Shown here: in pieces, positions 36,085 through 44,361 of the stretch
Numbering within the stretch: the stretch's first letter is position 1
Layout: each line of letters starts with the position of its first letter
Origin: Acidobacteriota bacterium
GTDB lineage: Bacteria; Acidobacteriota; Blastocatellia; Pyrinomonadales; Pyrinomonadaceae
Direction of reading: 5' to 3'
Assembly (NCBI GenBank): GCA_019639115.1
Contig: JAHBSM010000007.1
Location: forward strand, 62,001 to 126,000
DNA length: 64,000 nucleotides
The notes under the pieces: model-generated
Database searches by the model: none
What the model saw: only the letters and a program-made list of their open reading frames with translations
Told to the model about the DNA's origin: nothing
Program-made: the position numbers and the translations under genes

Positions 36085-37707
36085 ATGCAACCAGATCAAC
36101 GGCCTACAAAAAGTCGAGGCCCGGCTGCGGCACATATGTTCCCTGACGCCGGTGCCGAGCTGCGCTTTGTAGCTGATCTGGGCCGAAGTCTTTTGCTGAC
36201 CGTTCATCCAAAGAAAGTTGCCGAGCGGGTAGCGATCGCGTTGCGGTCGGGAACTGGAGCCGTCAATTGCGTCTTCGCCGCCGAGCTGCCGAGCATCGGG
36301 TTCGTGAACGGCTCATCGGGCGGCGGGCCTACGCTGGCCAGGAGCCGATTCAACGAATGGCTCAAGTTCATGCCGCCGCAGGTGGGCTATACCGAGACCG
36401 CTCCGGACGAATTTCTTATTCGCGGCAACGGGCATATCGCCGAATACGTTTCGCCGCTCAACCTCGATGGCGAGATCAGGGGAGCGATCGTCTGCTCATT
36501 CGAGGAAGTGGACATTACGGAGTCCACGATCCGGCTGATAGACGCCTCGACTCAGCTCGCAGCGATGAGCCTCAACCTTTCGGCCCATTTCGAGAGCGCT
36601 CTCAACAGTTCGATCAGCCAGGCCCGGGAGGAACACCGCAAGTTTACCGAGGCGGTTCTGGACGCTTTGCCGGTCTCGCTTTATGTCGTCGATCGCGACT
36701 ATCGCATCGTGACCTGGAATCGGCATCGAGAGGTCGGGACTCAGGGCATACCTCGTGATACGGCGATCGGGCGCGACGTATTTGACGTGCTTGCCAGATA
36801 TCCTCAGGGCCGTCTGCGTCAGGAATTCGAGCGGGCGTTCCGCACCGGCGAGATCGAGAGGATCGAGCAACAGACCGTTGCCGAGGATGGTACGACGCGG
36901 CACTGGCTGGTCAGCAAGGTCCCGATGCGCGACGCCGGTTCCGACGAGGTCACGCACGTGATCACCGTTGGCGAGGACGTGACCAAACGCGTCGAGGCCG
37001 TTCAGGCTATGAGCCGCGCCGAGAAGCTGGCAGCCGTCGGACGGCTTGCTGCCGGCGTTGTTCACGAGATAAACAATCCGCTTGCGACGATCGCTGCTTG
37101 TGCCGAAGCGCTGGAGCAGAGGATCGACGAGGGCGGATTCGTCGATGCCGAAGCATTGGACGATCTGTCCGAATATCTCGGGTTGATCAAAAGCGAGACG
37201 TTCCGCTGCAAGGCAATTACTACCGGACTTCTTGATTTCAGTCGGGCCAGATCCGGCGAACGCGTGCCGACCGACATAGGCGAGGTGGTCCGCTCCGCCG
37301 CTAATCTCATCTCGCATCAATACCGCGGAGGCAATATCTCCACTGAGATCGATATCGAAGGGCCGCTTTCGTCCGTTAATGCCGACGCGGGCCAGATACA
37401 GCAGGCCGTGATCGCGCTTGCGACCAATGCTATCGACGCCATGCCCGACGGCGGCGAATTGAGACTCGGCGTCCGGTCATCCGGCAATCGCGTGATCGTA
37501 GAGGTCACGGACAGCGGTATCGGCATCCCGCCTGAGGACCTGCCGCGGATATTCGAGCCGTTCTTTACGACCAAGGATGTCGGCAAAGGTACCGGACTCG
37601 GCCTGGCAGTTTGCTACGGCATCATTTCTGATCACGGCGGCCGCATCACCGTGCGTTCGAATGTCGGGCGCGGCACGACGTTCACGATCCTGCTTCCCTC
37701 CTGTTAG
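36085..37707 (+). CDS. Sensor histidine kinase with PAS domain (NtrB-like)
   Basis: A 540-residue soluble kinase. Residues about 25-170 form a probable GAF-like sensor domain ([25 protein letters not shown]), about 185-305 a PAS domain ([21 protein letters not shown]), then HisKA with [20 protein letters not shown] and a HATPase (N-box [10 protein letters not shown]1 [18 protein letters not shown]). There are no membrane segments, so it senses a cytoplasmic signal or partner. It lies 27 bases before an NtrC-type regulator with which it forms a two-component pair. Confidence 0.92.
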   Translation: MQPDQRPTKSRGPAAAHMFPDAGAELRFVADLGRSLLLTVHPKKVAERVAIALRSGTGAVNCVFAAELPSIGFVNGSSGGGPTLARSRFNEWLKFMPPQVGYTETAPDEFLIRGNGHIAEYVSPLNLDGEIRGAIVCSFEEVDITESTIRLIDASTQLAAMSLNLSAHFESALNSSISQAREEHRKFTEAVLDALPVSLYVVDRDYRIVTWNRHREVGTQGIPRDTAIGRDVFDVLARYPQGRLRQEFERAFRTGEIERIEQQTVAEDGTTRHWLVSKVPMRDAGSDEVTHVITVGEDVTKRVEAVQAMSRAEKLAAVGRLAAGVVHEINNPLATIAACAEALEQRIDEGGFVDAEALDDLSEYLGLIKSETFRCKAITTGLLDFSRARSGERVPTDIGEVVRSAANLISHQYRGGNISTEIDIEGPLSSVNADAGQIQQAVIALATNAIDAMPDGGELRLGVRSSGNRVIVEVTDSGIGIPPEDLPRIFEPFFTTKDVGKGTGLGLAVCYGIISDHGGRITVRSNVGRGTTFTILLPSC

Positions 37708-37734
37708 GTACAGTCTCCCTTCCCTGCAAATCAT

Positions 37735-39129
37735 ATGGCTAAGCTGCTTGTCGTTGACGACGAAAAGAACCTGAGACTGGTGGTCCAAAAGGAATTGACC
37801 CGTCAGGGCCACGAAGTGGAATGCGCTGAGGACGGCGAAGCCGCCTGGTCGATCCTGGAAGAGAGAGACTTCGATGTGATCCTGTGCGACATCAATATGC
37901 CGAGGCTTGACGGCATCGGATTGCTGCGGCGGACCCGCGAGCGGAGCCAGAATCCGCCCGAGGTCATTATGTTGACGGGCCAGGCGACGGTCGAGACCGC
38001 AGTCGAGGCAATGAAGCTCGGGGCCTATGATTACCTGACCAAACCCTACAGGATCGGCGAGCTTTCAGCACTTGTCGGTGCCGCGGCCGATAAACAGCAG
38101 CTAAAGAATGAGAACGTCAAGCTCCGCGCTCAGATCGCGCGTACACGGACCCAACTGCCTGAGATCGTTGCGGATTCACCGCAGATGAAAGACGTGCTAA
38201 GACTAGTCCGGCGCGTCGGCCCTTCTGATACGTCAGTACTCATCACAGGCGAATCAGGCGTCGGTAAGGAACTCGTAGCTCAGGCGATACATCGGCTCTC
38301 GGCCCGGTCTGATAAGCCTTTTATCGATCTCAACTGTGCGGCCCTGCAGGACACGCTGCTCGAAAGCGAACTCTTCGGCCACGAAGCGGGTGCTTTCTCG
38401 GGTGCGAGGTCGCGCAAACTCGGACTGTTCGAGATCGCGGACGGAGGCACGATCTTCCTCGACGAAGTAATGGAAATGCCGATGCAGCTCCAGTCCAAGC
38501 TGCTCCGTGCCTTGGAGACTCGATCGTTCTTTAGGGTCGGCGGCGTCAAAAAGGTCGAAGTGGATGTCCGGCTGATAGCCGCCACGAACCGCGACAAGGA
38601 ACAGGCCATGGCCGATGGCGTTTTCCGCTCAGACCTTCTCTACAGAATAAACAGCTTTGAGATAAACATACCGCCGCTCCGCGAACGTCGCGAGGATATC
38701 GAGCCGCTTGCTCGATTTCTGCTTCATGACCTGGCTGGGAACAATGAACCCGAGCTCAATCCGGCTGCTATCGATGCGATCGTCGCATTCGATTGGTCGG
38801 GCAATGTGCGTCAGCTGCGTAATTGCCTCGAGCGAGCAATGCTATTGTGCGACAACGGCGTCATCACGCCCAGAGAATTGCCGCCCGAAGTAGCCTACCG
38901 CATACCTGCGACAAGCGTATCGATCAGCTCGAATTCGTCCGCGGCGTCAACTGTTCCGTCGTCATTCCACAATGCGGTACCGACAAATCTTCGCGAAGTG
39001 GAACGTCAACAGATCATAAATGCACTCGAGAAAACGGGGTGGCATCGCGGGCGTACGGCAGAGATGTTGGGCATATCGCCTTCGACCCTGTACCGCCGCC
39101 TCAGGGAATACGGGCTCGACGCAAGGTAG
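37735..39129 (+). CDS. Sigma-54-dependent response regulator (NtrC family)
   Basis: 464 residues: receiver domain (about 1-120; VVDDEKN, phosphoacceptor in VILCDINMPRLDG), central AAA+ domain (about 145-375; Walker A GESGVGKE, Walker B GGTIFLDEV) and a C-terminal Fis-type HTH (RTAEMLGISPSTLYRRLREYG). The sigma-54 contact loop, usually GAFTGA, reads GAFSGA. This conservative change occurs in some members. It should activate sigma-54 promoters once phosphorylated by the adjacent kinase. Targets are unknown; no obvious sigma-54 promoter was recognised nearby. Confidence 0.94.
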   Translation: MAKLLVVDDEKNLRLVVQKELTRQGHEVECAEDGEAAWSILEERDFDVILCDINMPRLDGIGLLRRTRERSQNPPEVIMLTGQATVETAVEAMKLGAYDYLTKPYRIGELSALVGAAADKQQLKNENVKLRAQIARTRTQLPEIVADSPQMKDVLRLVRRVGPSDTSVLITGESGVGKELVAQAIHRLSARSDKPFIDLNCAALQDTLLESELFGHEAGAFSGARSRKLGLFEIADGGTIFLDEVMEMPMQLQSKLLRALETRSFFRVGGVKKVEVDVRLIAATNRDKEQAMADGVFRSDLLYRINSFEINIPPLRERREDIEPLARFLLHDLAGNNEPELNPAAIDAIVAFDWSGNVRQLRNCLERAMLLCDNGVITPRELPPEVAYRIPATSVSISSNSSAASTVPSSFHNAVPTNLREVERQQIINALEKTGWHRGRTAEMLGISPSTLYRRLREYGLDAR

Positions 39130-39142
39130 CTCCAGCAGGCCG

Positions 39143-39748
39143 TCACCCGGAGCTAAAAAGGTATCTGCGATCCGACAACGGCATCAGCTCTGATCCAAAT
39201 CTCACGTTAAGGCTCCGAAGCGCCTCGGCTAGGTTCGGCCCGCCAAACAACAGCATCCGTCTCTTGCCTGCCCACCTGAGTATCCGAGGCAGCCTTTCCG
39301 CAAATTTATCGAGGGCTCGGCATGTAACTGATCCGCAGCCCGTGATGTCTGCTTCCTCGAACTGTCGGCCCACGACCGTTACTCGTCGGCCGAGGCCGAG
39401 TCTTGATACCGCCTCCAGCAGAAATGCGGCCTTTTTTTCTTTTGATTCGATCAGTACCGCTTTGAGGTCCTGACGAACAAGAAGACAAGGCAGTGACGGA
39501 GTGCCGCCGCCGCTGCCCACATCCGCGAACTTTTCATTCTCAGGCAAATGCCTAAGCAGCATGAGCGGCTCGAGGACGTGGCGGATCGCAAATTCCTCGG
39601 CCGAGCATGGGGCCACGAGGTGCAAGATCGTATTGTGTTCGAGCAGAATTTCGTAGTATGCACATAGCCTTTCGACCGCGTCGGCTGACAGCGACAGGTC
39701 GAAATCGCCCTGATATCTGACTATCGGGTCAGTTAGTTCGTCGTGCAT
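39143..39748 (-). CDS. rsmG: 16S rRNA (guanine527-N7)-methyltransferase RsmG
   Basis: S-adenosylmethionine-dependent methyltransferase that modifies G527 of 16S rRNA. The SAM-binding motif is FADVGSGGGTPSLP, preceded by the family's HVLEPLMLL helix and followed by LIESKEKKAAFLLEAVSRLGL and SVTCRALDKFAER (where the family has RA). Somewhat diverged from the best-known members, whose motif is GSGAGFPGxP, so it is placed as RsmG/GidB family with moderate certainty. From the ATG at 39748 it has 201 residues. It is downstream of tRNA-Leu(CAG), separated by a terminator. Confidence 0.82.
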   Translation of the reverse strand: MHDELTDPIVRYQGDFDLSLSADAVERLCAYYEILLEHNTILHLVAPCSAEEFAIRHVLEPLMLLRHLPENEKFADVGSGGGTPSLPCLLVRQDLKAVLIESKEKKAAFLLEAVSRLGLGRRVTVVGRQFEEADITGCGSVTCRALDKFAERLPRILRWAGKRRMLLFGGPNLAEALRSLNVRFGSELMPLSDRRYLFSSG

Positions 39749-39782
39749 AGTTTCGAGTTTCGTGCAACCAGGTCCGGAACGC

Positions 39783-39817
39783 AAAAGCGGGAGCCGAACT
39801 TATGTTCCGGCTCCCGC
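39783..39817 (-). terminator. Rho-independent terminator after tRNA-Leu(CAG)
   Basis: On the minus strand GCGGGAGCCG (39817-39808) and CGGCTCCCGC (39796-39787) form a perfect 10-bp stem, immediately followed by TTTT. It lies 16 bases beyond the tRNA 3' end. Confidence 0.88.
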
Positions 39818-39833
39818 AGATATGCATTCTGAT

Positions 39834-39920
39834 TGGTGCGGACGAGAAGAATCGAACTTCCACTCCCTTGCGGGAACAGGCTTCTGAGACCTGCGCGTCT
39901 ACCAGTTCCGCCACGTCCGC
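39834..39920 (-). tRNA. tRNA-Leu (anticodon CAG)
   Basis: An 87-base class II tRNA on the minus strand with encoded CCA. Acceptor stem GCGGACG / CGTCCGC, discriminator A, anticodon loop CTCAGAA giving CAG (reads CUG), a long variable arm (TTCCCGCAAGGGA) and the T-loop GTTCGATTC. Promoter and terminator flank it. Confidence 0.97.
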
Positions 39921-39936
39921 ACACGGCGAACTTACG

Positions 39937-39965
39937 AGAATACAAGCAACGCCGCTATTTTTCAA
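39937..39965 (-). promoter_or_regulatory. Sigma-70 promoter for tRNA-Leu(CAG)
   Basis: On the minus strand TTGAAA (39960-39965), a 17-bp spacer and TATTCT (39937-39942). The position, 17 bases before the mature tRNA, matches the tRNA-Ser arrangement. Confidence 0.65.
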
Positions 39966-40075
39966 GACGGCTGCGATCGAGGCTCGTTCCGTTTGAGCTC
40001 CCCGCCGACGGTCTTCGTCACGGCCCGGGCGAGTACCGGCCAGTTTTGACGGCACATCAGATATAATGTGTATCT

Positions 40076-40750
40076 ATGCCGCAGACCCTAGCATCTCGTA
40101 TCGCCTTGGTCCGCGACCGCGTGGAAAGAGCCGCGACCCGGGCGGGCCGGGACCCGGCCGAGATCAGGCTGATAGCCGTTTCAAAGACGCATACTGCGGC
40201 GGCTGTTCGGGAGGCGATCGCGGCCGGCCTGAGCGATTTCGGCGAGAACAAGGTCCAGGAAGGCGAGGCCAAGATCGCAGAGATCGGGCACGGATCGATA
40301 ACGTGGCATCTGATCGGCCACCTGCAGGCTAATAAAGCTCGGAAAGCGGTTCGATCCTTTGACGTGGTGCATTCGCTCGATTCGATCGAGCTCGCGGAGC
40401 GGCTCGATCGTATCTGTGATGAGGAGGGCCGCGGGCTTCCTGTCCTCATTCAAGTGGATCTGGCGGGCGAGGCCACAAAATCAGGTGTACCCGTCGGCGG
40501 CCTCGACGCTCTGGCCTCCGCCGTTCGTTCGAGTGAGAATTTGGATCTGCTGGGGTTGATGCTGCTTCCTCCGCATTTCGAAGACCCCGAGGCGACACGT
40601 CCGTATTTCAGACGCCTGAGGGAGATACGTGACAAAATGATGCCCGGCGGCGAACTGTCAATGGGCATGAGCCATGACTTCGAAGTAGCGATCGAGGAAG
40701 GTTCAACGATGATCCGCGTCGGCACGGCGATATTCGGGGATCGTGAATAG
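40076..40750 (+). CDS. yggS: YggS/PLPBP family pyridoxal phosphate homeostasis protein
   Basis: Alanine-racemase-fold PLP-binding protein that keeps PLP and amino-acid pools balanced; no enzymatic activity is known. Diagnostic stretches are IRLIAVSKTHTAAAVREAIAAG with the PLP-binding lysine, FGENKVQEGEAKIAEI, TWHLIGHLQANKARKAV, HSLDSIELAERLD and the C-terminal LSMGMSHDFEVAIEEGSTMIRVGTAIFG. 224 residues, normal. It heads the yggS-yggT-yggU group, a conserved arrangement. Confidence 0.95.
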   Translation: MPQTLASRIALVRDRVERAATRAGRDPAEIRLIAVSKTHTAAAVREAIAAGLSDFGENKVQEGEAKIAEIGHGSITWHLIGHLQANKARKAVRSFDVVHSLDSIELAERLDRICDEEGRGLPVLIQVDLAGEATKSGVPVGGLDALASAVRSSENLDLLGLMLLPPHFEDPEATRPYFRRLREIRDKMMPGGELSMGMSHDFEVAIEEGSTMIRVGTAIFGDRE

Positions 40751-40788
40751 ACGCGGTGGTATAGACGCCGCGATCATTTTGAAGATCT

Positions 40789-41385
40789 ATGCTGCAAATC
40801 CTTGTTTATCCTTGGGTCTTTCTGTTCGTTTGGTCGGCGTTTGGGCTGCTTCTCGGGATGCTGATCTTGCGGCTTATTTTCAATTTTGCCGATCCGAACC
40901 CATTTGGGAAGATCGGACGATTTGGATATAAGGTGCGCCGGATCACCGAGCGATGGATTTATCCCGCCGCCAGGCTCTTTGCGATGTATGGCATCGACAC
41001 TCGATATGCCCCGATCGTAACGATGTTAATAGCCTTCGTGCTGGCATACTTCATCACACAGATCATCGGCAATACCTTCTTTGTGATCGACGGGCTGACG
41101 GCGGGCGTGGTCGCAGGCAAATCAAGCGTTGTTGTCGGTTTTGTGCTATACGGACTGCTCAGCTTGCTTGTCCTGTTCATATTCATTCGATTTCTTTCGG
41201 CGTGGTTCGTATTTGCTCGCGGCACGTTCCTGGCTTTCGTGGGCCGGGTGACCGACCCGATACTGCGCCCGGTTCAGAGATTGATACCTCCTATCGGGAT
41301 GTTCGATATCTCGGCAATGATCGTTCTGATCGTGATCTCGCTGCTGCAGTCGGTCGTGCTTAATATATTCGTTCGCGGACAATGA
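40789..41385 (+). CDS. YggT family membrane protein
   Basis: A 198-residue inner-membrane protein with about five hydrophobic segments and the conserved YggT block VTDPILRPVQRLIPPIGMFDISAMIVLIVISLLQ near the C-terminus. Family members are proposed to affect membrane organisation, osmotic tolerance or cell-division-linked processes; no reaction is known. It is longer than typical YggT by an N-terminal extension with two extra helices and a charged loop. Its last codons overlap the start of the next gene (ATGA). Confidence 0.85.
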   Translation: MLQILVYPWVFLFVWSAFGLLLGMLILRLIFNFADPNPFGKIGRFGYKVRRITERWIYPAARLFAMYGIDTRYAPIVTMLIAFVLAYFITQIIGNTFFVIDGLTAGVVAGKSSVVVGFVLYGLLSLLVLFIFIRFLSAWFVFARGTFLAFVGRVTDPILRPVQRLIPPIGMFDISAMIVLIVISLLQSVVLNIFVRGQ

Positions 41386-41615
41386 ACAGCGAGACGATAA
41401 TTACGGTGCGTGTCACGCCGCGATCTTCCAAAAGCGAGGTCATCGACGAGAGCGGAGCTGTGCTCCGAGTCCGTATCGCCGCACCGCCCGTGGACGGAGC
41501 CGCCAATGCCGAACTCGTTCGACTGCTTGCTAGGCATTTCAGGGTCCCGAAGTCATCGGTCGAGATCGTGTCGGGAACCAATTCGCGTACGAAGCGGATA
41601 AGGCTTGTCGGCTGA
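41382..41615 (+). CDS. DUF167 (YggU) family protein
   Basis: A 77-residue protein with the conserved pattern ITVRVTPRSSKSEV... RVRIAAPPVDGAANAELVRLLARHFRVPKSSVEIVSGTNSRTKRIRL. These small proteins often sit next to yggT and yggS, as here, and overlap the upstream gene by four bases. Function unknown. Confidence 0.92.
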   Translation: MNSETIITVRVTPRSSKSEVIDESGAVLRVRIAAPPVDGAANAELVRLLARHFRVPKSSVEIVSGTNSRTKRIRLVG

Positions 41616-41636
41616 GCCCGCGGGCCCTAAACGGTT

Positions 41637-41665
41637 TTGTAAGCACTTTTGCGGCGTGATATATT
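41637..41665 (+). promoter_or_regulatory. Sigma-70 promoter for yebC
   Basis: TTGTAA (41637-41642), a 17-bp spacer and TATATT (41660-41665). The predicted start near 41672 leaves a leader of about 15 bases before the yebC ATG. Confidence 0.6.
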
Positions 41666-41686
41666 CGCTAATTCGACGAACTAACC

Positions 41687-42427
41687 ATGTCAGGACATTC
41701 CAAGTGGCACACGATCAAGCATAAGAAGGGCGCTCTTGACGCCAAACGCGGCAAGATCTTCACGAAGCTGATAAAAGAGATAACTGTCGCAGCCCGCACG
41801 GGCGGCTCGGGCGACATCGACTCGAACGCACGTCTTCGAAAGGCCGTTTCTGACGCCAAGGCTCAGAATATGCCCAACGACACGATCGACCGAGCGATCA
41901 AACGAGGCACGGGCGAGCTCGATGGCGCGTCGTACGATGAGGTCACCTACGAAGGCTACGGGCCGAACGGTGTCGCCGTCATGGTCGATGCGATGACCGA
42001 CAACCGCAACCGTACCGTTGCCGAGATCCGCCATATATTCTCAAAGAACGGCGGCAACATGGGCGAAAGCGGCTCAGTCGCCTGGATGTTCGACAAAAAA
42101 GGCTATCTCGTGGTCGATAGATCGGCCAGAAGCGAAGAAGAACTTTTTGAGATAGCGATCGAAGCCGGTGCCGACGATCTGCAGGATGAGGGCGACGTTT
42201 TCGAGATTTACACGGCTCCTGAGTCGTTCGAGGCAGTTCATGAGGCGTTAAAGGCTGCGGGCATCGAGCCGCAGGCGGCCGAAGTAACCATGATCCCTCA
42301 GAATTACATCAAGCTCGAAGGCCCTGACGCCAAGACGATGCTGAAGCTCTACGATGCTCTCGAGGACAACGACGACGTTCAGAAGGTCTATGCGAACTTT
42401 GACATCGATGAGAGCGAGATGGAATAG
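41687..42427 (+). CDS. yebC: YebC/PmpR family regulator or translation factor
   Basis: A 246-residue Yeb[33 protein letters not shown] is the unmistakable N-terminus, with [36 protein letters not shown] and the C-terminal [10 protein letters not shown] blocks. Proteins of this family have been described as transcriptional regulators and more recently as ribosome-associated factors relieving stalls at proline stretches; which applies here is not visible. Monocistronic; tRNA-Leu(CAA) follows with its own promoter. Confidence 0.96.
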   Translation: MSGHSKWHTIKHKKGALDAKRGKIFTKLIKEITVAARTGGSGDIDSNARLRKAVSDAKAQNMPNDTIDRAIKRGTGELDGASYDEVTYEGYGPNGVAVMVDAMTDNRNRTVAEIRHIFSKNGGNMGESGSVAWMFDKKGYLVVDRSARSEEELFEIAIEAGADDLQDEGDVFEIYTAPESFEAVHEALKAAGIEPQAAEVTMIPQNYIKLEGPDAKTMLKLYDALEDNDDVQKVYANFDIDESEME

Positions 42428-42453
42428 ATCGTCCGATCGCGGATAGCAATTCC

Positions 42454-42482
42454 TTGACGTTGCTGACCGTCGCATCTATCAT
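42454..42482 (+). promoter_or_regulatory. Sigma-70 promoter for tRNA-Leu(CAA)
   Basis: TTGACG (42454-42459), a 17-bp spacer and TATCAT (42477-42482). The -10 box ends 11 bases before the mature tRNA. Confidence 0.65.
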
Positions 42483-42493
42483 CTAGATTCGCC

Positions 42494-42581
42494 GCCGGAG
42501 TGGCGAAATTGGTATACGCACCAGACTCAAAATCTGGCGGGCTTTGCGCCCATGTCGGTTCGAGTCCGACCTCCGGCACCA
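42494..42581 (+). tRNA. tRNA-Leu (anticodon CAA), integration target
   Basis: An 88-base class II tRNA with encoded CCA. Acceptor stem GCCGGAG / CTCCGGC, anticodon loop CTCAAAA giving CAA (reads UUG), variable arm GCGGGCTTTGCGCCCAT and T-arm GGTTCGAGTCC. The gene is intact. Its 3' 57 bases, from the anticodon loop to CCA, are repeated at 49087-49143 with one mismatch, because an element has integrated here and restored the tRNA 3' end. Confidence 0.97.
42525..42581 (+). repeat. attL: 3' part of tRNA-Leu(CAA)
   Basis: 57 bp from the anticodon loop to the CCA end. Identical to 49087-49143 except one base in the variable arm (G at 42546, A at 49108). Crossover occurred within this identity block. 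Confidence 0.95.
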
Positions 42582-42649
42582 ATATTTTGCTTGTTTATCA
42601 AGGACTTAGCCATTAGCTACTCTTCCCGTTAGCTAACCGACAACAGACT

Positions 42650-42673
42650 GTGGACACTTTGGCGGACACACTC
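42650..42673 (+). repeat. Left copy of subterminal direct repeat
   Basis: TGTGGACACTTT, two bases, then CGGACACACT. The right copy (48980-49004) has the same two blocks with a three-base spacer. It starts 69 bases inside attL. The symmetrical placement suggests arm-type binding sites for the integrase or an accessory protein. Confidence 0.6.
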
Positions 42674-42695
42674 AGCGTGTTCGCCTTTGTTTTTA
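42662..42695 (+). terminator. Rho-independent terminator for tRNA-Leu(CAA), carried by the element
   Basis: GGCGGACAC (42662-42670) pairs with GTGTTCGCC (42678-42686), nine pairs with one G-U, seven-base loop, followed by TTTGTTTTT. It terminates the tRNA transcript 80 bases into the element and insulates the element from host read-through. Confidence 0.8.
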
Positions 42696-42810
42696 CGCCC
42701 ACCTTATCAACGGGGAAGTGCTCTTAACTAGGACACTTCCAAAACAATGACAGCATAGCATTGAAATTCCGCGTTGTCAAGATAACTCCTTTGTTTGCTT
42801 CACTTTACGC

Positions 42811-42839
42811 TTGTTTTTTCTGAAAGAATTTGATAGAAT
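42811..42839 (+). promoter_or_regulatory. Promoter of the element's replication operon or leader RNA
   Basis: TTGTTT (42811-42816), 17-bp spacer, TAGAAT (42834-42839). Expected start near 42846, more than 250 bases before the first ORF at 43103, which implies a long structured leader. Confidence 0.6.
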
Positions 42840-42845
42840 CTAACC

Positions 42846-42957
42846 AGACTTGAAGAAAGCTGGTAAATCAACGGCGAATCGCAGAGTTTAGCCTAACAGC
42901 GAAAAGCCGGAACATCCGAAAGTTTAGCGACAGTGGACGTTCCAGCTTTAATTTTTG
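42846..42957 (+). ncRNA. Candidate structured leader or small RNA of the element
   Basis: AAAGCTGG (42856-42863) pairs perfectly with CCAGCTTT (42942-42949), which runs into a TTTAATTTTT tract, as in a terminator. An alternative hairpin, GGAACATCC (42909-42917) with GGACGTTCC (42935-42943; one A-C mismatch), shares CC with the outer stem, so the two structures compete. AGTTTAGC occurs twice inside. This is the layout of an attenuator or a copy-control RNA. No known RNA family was recognised. Confidence 0.45.
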
Positions 42958-42968
42958 AACAAAATATA

Positions 42969-43004
42969 GACGGTAGAACCGTCGTTTCGCAGTGCCGAAG
43001 CACT
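42969..43004 (+). other. Two adjacent small hairpins in the leader
   Basis: GACGGT-AGA-ACCGTC (42969-42983) and AGTGC-CGAA-GCACT (42991-43004). A third, weaker one (CCCT...AGGG, about 43016-43042) encloses the palindrome CTAATTAG and is followed by TTTTCC. Their regular spacing upstream of the first element gene suggests selection for RNA structure or for protein binding. Confidence 0.45.
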
Positions 43005-43102
43005 ACTAATATCTTCCCTCAAGGCAGCTAATTAGTCAAGGGTTTTCCCAGAGTTTTCGTCAAAGCACAACTTAAACGGTTCTACACGTCGAAGGAGTTA
43101 TT

Positions 43103-43315
43103 ATGGATTTTGAAATCCGCTTTGACGGTGATGAACCCGTCCCATTCATATCAGAAAGTGAGGCCGCACGGCTTCTAAAAATATCGCAGGAAACATTACA
43201 GCGAATTCGCTACAACGGTGAGATTCAGTTCTATCGTGTCGGCGGGCGTGTTTTTTATTTACCGCAGAACCTCTATGAGTTTGTGCGTCGTTGCAGACAG
43301 GGGGATGACGAATGA
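43103..43315 (+). CDS. Helix-turn-helix (excisionase/AlpA-like) protein
   Basis: 70 residues. SESEAARLLKISQETLQRIRYNGEIQFYRVGGRVFYLPQNLYEFVRR (about 19-62) is a MerR/excisionase-type winged helix with the usual wing (RVGGRVFYL). Such proteins act as recombination directionality factors or as activators of element genes. The ribosome binding site AAGGAG lies 9 bases before the ATG. The stop overlaps the start of the primase-like gene (ATGATG), so the two are coupled. Confidence 0.85.
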   Translation: MDFEIRFDGDEPVPFISESEAARLLKISQETLQRIRYNGEIQFYRVGGRVFYLPQNLYEFVRRCRQGDDE

Positions 43316-44361
43316 TGGCACAGCGTGGAAGATTTCAGATACCCCAAAATAAACAATACCCGAAGAATGAATCGGGATTCGTCCGAGTAAAACAGAACAG
43401 CCCGTGTGCGGTTTGTGGAAAAACGACTTGGTGCACTCGTTCTGGTGATGGTGTGCTTGCCTACTGTATGCGTGTCGCGGCGAGCAGTGTTAAGCAGTTA
43501 GCGAACAAAGCGTATGTCCACGTTCTATCGGCGAATCCCAGCTATGTTCCGCAGGCTACTGTCGTCAAGCGTTCGGCTCCGGCGACTGTCACGGCGAGTG
43601 CCGAGACAAAGGATGAGGTCTATCGTTACCTATTAACGGAGTGCCTTACATTGGACGCAGATCACGGCGACCATTTGTTAACGGAACGAGGATTGAGTGA
43701 TTCGGCAATCGTCGCTAACCTGTATGCTTCGACTCCGAAAGTCCGAGACCGTGAAGCCGTTAGCAAGCAGTTAGCCGACGAGTTTGGTGACAGACTTAGA
43801 GGCGTTGCGGGTTGTTACATAGACCCTAAGACCCGTGCTTGGCGGTTCCGGTTTCCGCAGGACGGGTTCCTTATTCCGTGCCTTAATTCGCGGGGTCAAG
43901 TTGCAGGGCTGATGGTTCGTCGGAACGGTAATGCAGACCCGAAATACTATTGGGTATCGACACCAACGAATGACTTTGAAGGCGGAGCTTCCTCAGGGAC
44001 ACCGATTCATTTTTCGCAGCCGCATCGGATAAAAACGGTGCGTCAGGTGATAGTGACTGAGGGCATTCTTAAGGCAGACCGCATCACCGAGTTTCACGAC
44101 CTGCCGTGCATCGGCATTCCCGGCGTGCATAACTTCAAACCTACATTTGCCGATGACCTGAAACGATTGTTTCCAGAGATTGAGTTGGCATTGGTTGCGT
44201 TCGATGCGGACTTCGTTACAAACCCAAACGTCCGTGACGGCCTCATCAAACTGCTAGAGCTAATGGCTCCGGTGTTCGAGACACGTATCTTGAAATGGAA
44301 CCTCAGCGATGGCAAAGGATTGGACGATGTGCTCTTTAATGAGCGGGAGGTCAACGAATGA
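43312..44361 (+). CDS. Zinc-finger/Toprim (DUF3854-like) primase-related protein
   Basis: 349 residues. An N-terminal zinc-binding segment has cysteines in CAVCGKTTWC and AYCMR (about residues 32-60). A middle domain (about 100-225) is followed by a Toprim fold: VIVTEGILKADRI with the catalytic-type glutamate and IELALVAFDADF with the DxD pair. This matches the DUF3854-type Toprim proteins of plasmids and integrated elements, which pair with a RepA-like ATPase, as here. A role in priming or initiating element replication is inferred. The gene is overlapped by four bases at both ends. Confidence 0.8.
   Translation: MMAQRGRFQIPQNKQYPKNESGFVRVKQNSPCAVCGKTTWCTRSGDGVLAYCMRVAASSVKQLANKAYVHVLSANPSYVPQATVVKRSAPATVTASAETKDEVYRYLLTECLTLDADHGDHLLTERGLSDSAIVANLYASTPKVRDREAVSKQLADEFGDRLRGVAGCYIDPKTRAWRFRFPQDGFLIPCLNSRGQVAGLMVRRNGNADPKYYWVSTPTNDFEGGASSGTPIHFSQPHRIKTVRQVIVTEGILKADRITEFHDLPCIGIPGVHNFKPTFADDLKRLFPEIELALVAFDADFVTNPNVRDGLIKLLELMAPVFETRILKWNLSDGKGLDDVLFNEREVNE

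Larger units (their letters stand above)
42582..43102. other. 521-bp non-coding left end of the element
   Basis: No credible ORF on either strand. It holds, in order, a palindrome GTTAGCTAAC (about 42630), one copy of the end repeat (42650-42673) which overlaps a terminator for tRNA-Leu, a promoter (42811-42839), a structured RNA region with several hairpins (42846-43030) and the AAGGAG ribosome binding site of the first element gene. Confidence 0.7.

Noticed and set aside
39729..40055. 108-codon minus-strand frame over tRNA-Leu(CAG)
   Set aside because: It runs through the tRNA gene, its promoter and terminator; not a protein.
40062..40067. Perfect TATAAT upstream of yggS
   Set aside because: The only -35-like box (TTGACG) is 10 bp away and no match is found at 16-18 bp, so no promoter is called.
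42388..42582. 64-codon minus-strand frame over tRNA-Leu(CAA), and the similar one at 48991-49173
   Set aside because: They read antisense through the tRNA and its duplicated 3' end; their mutual similarity only reflects the att repeat.
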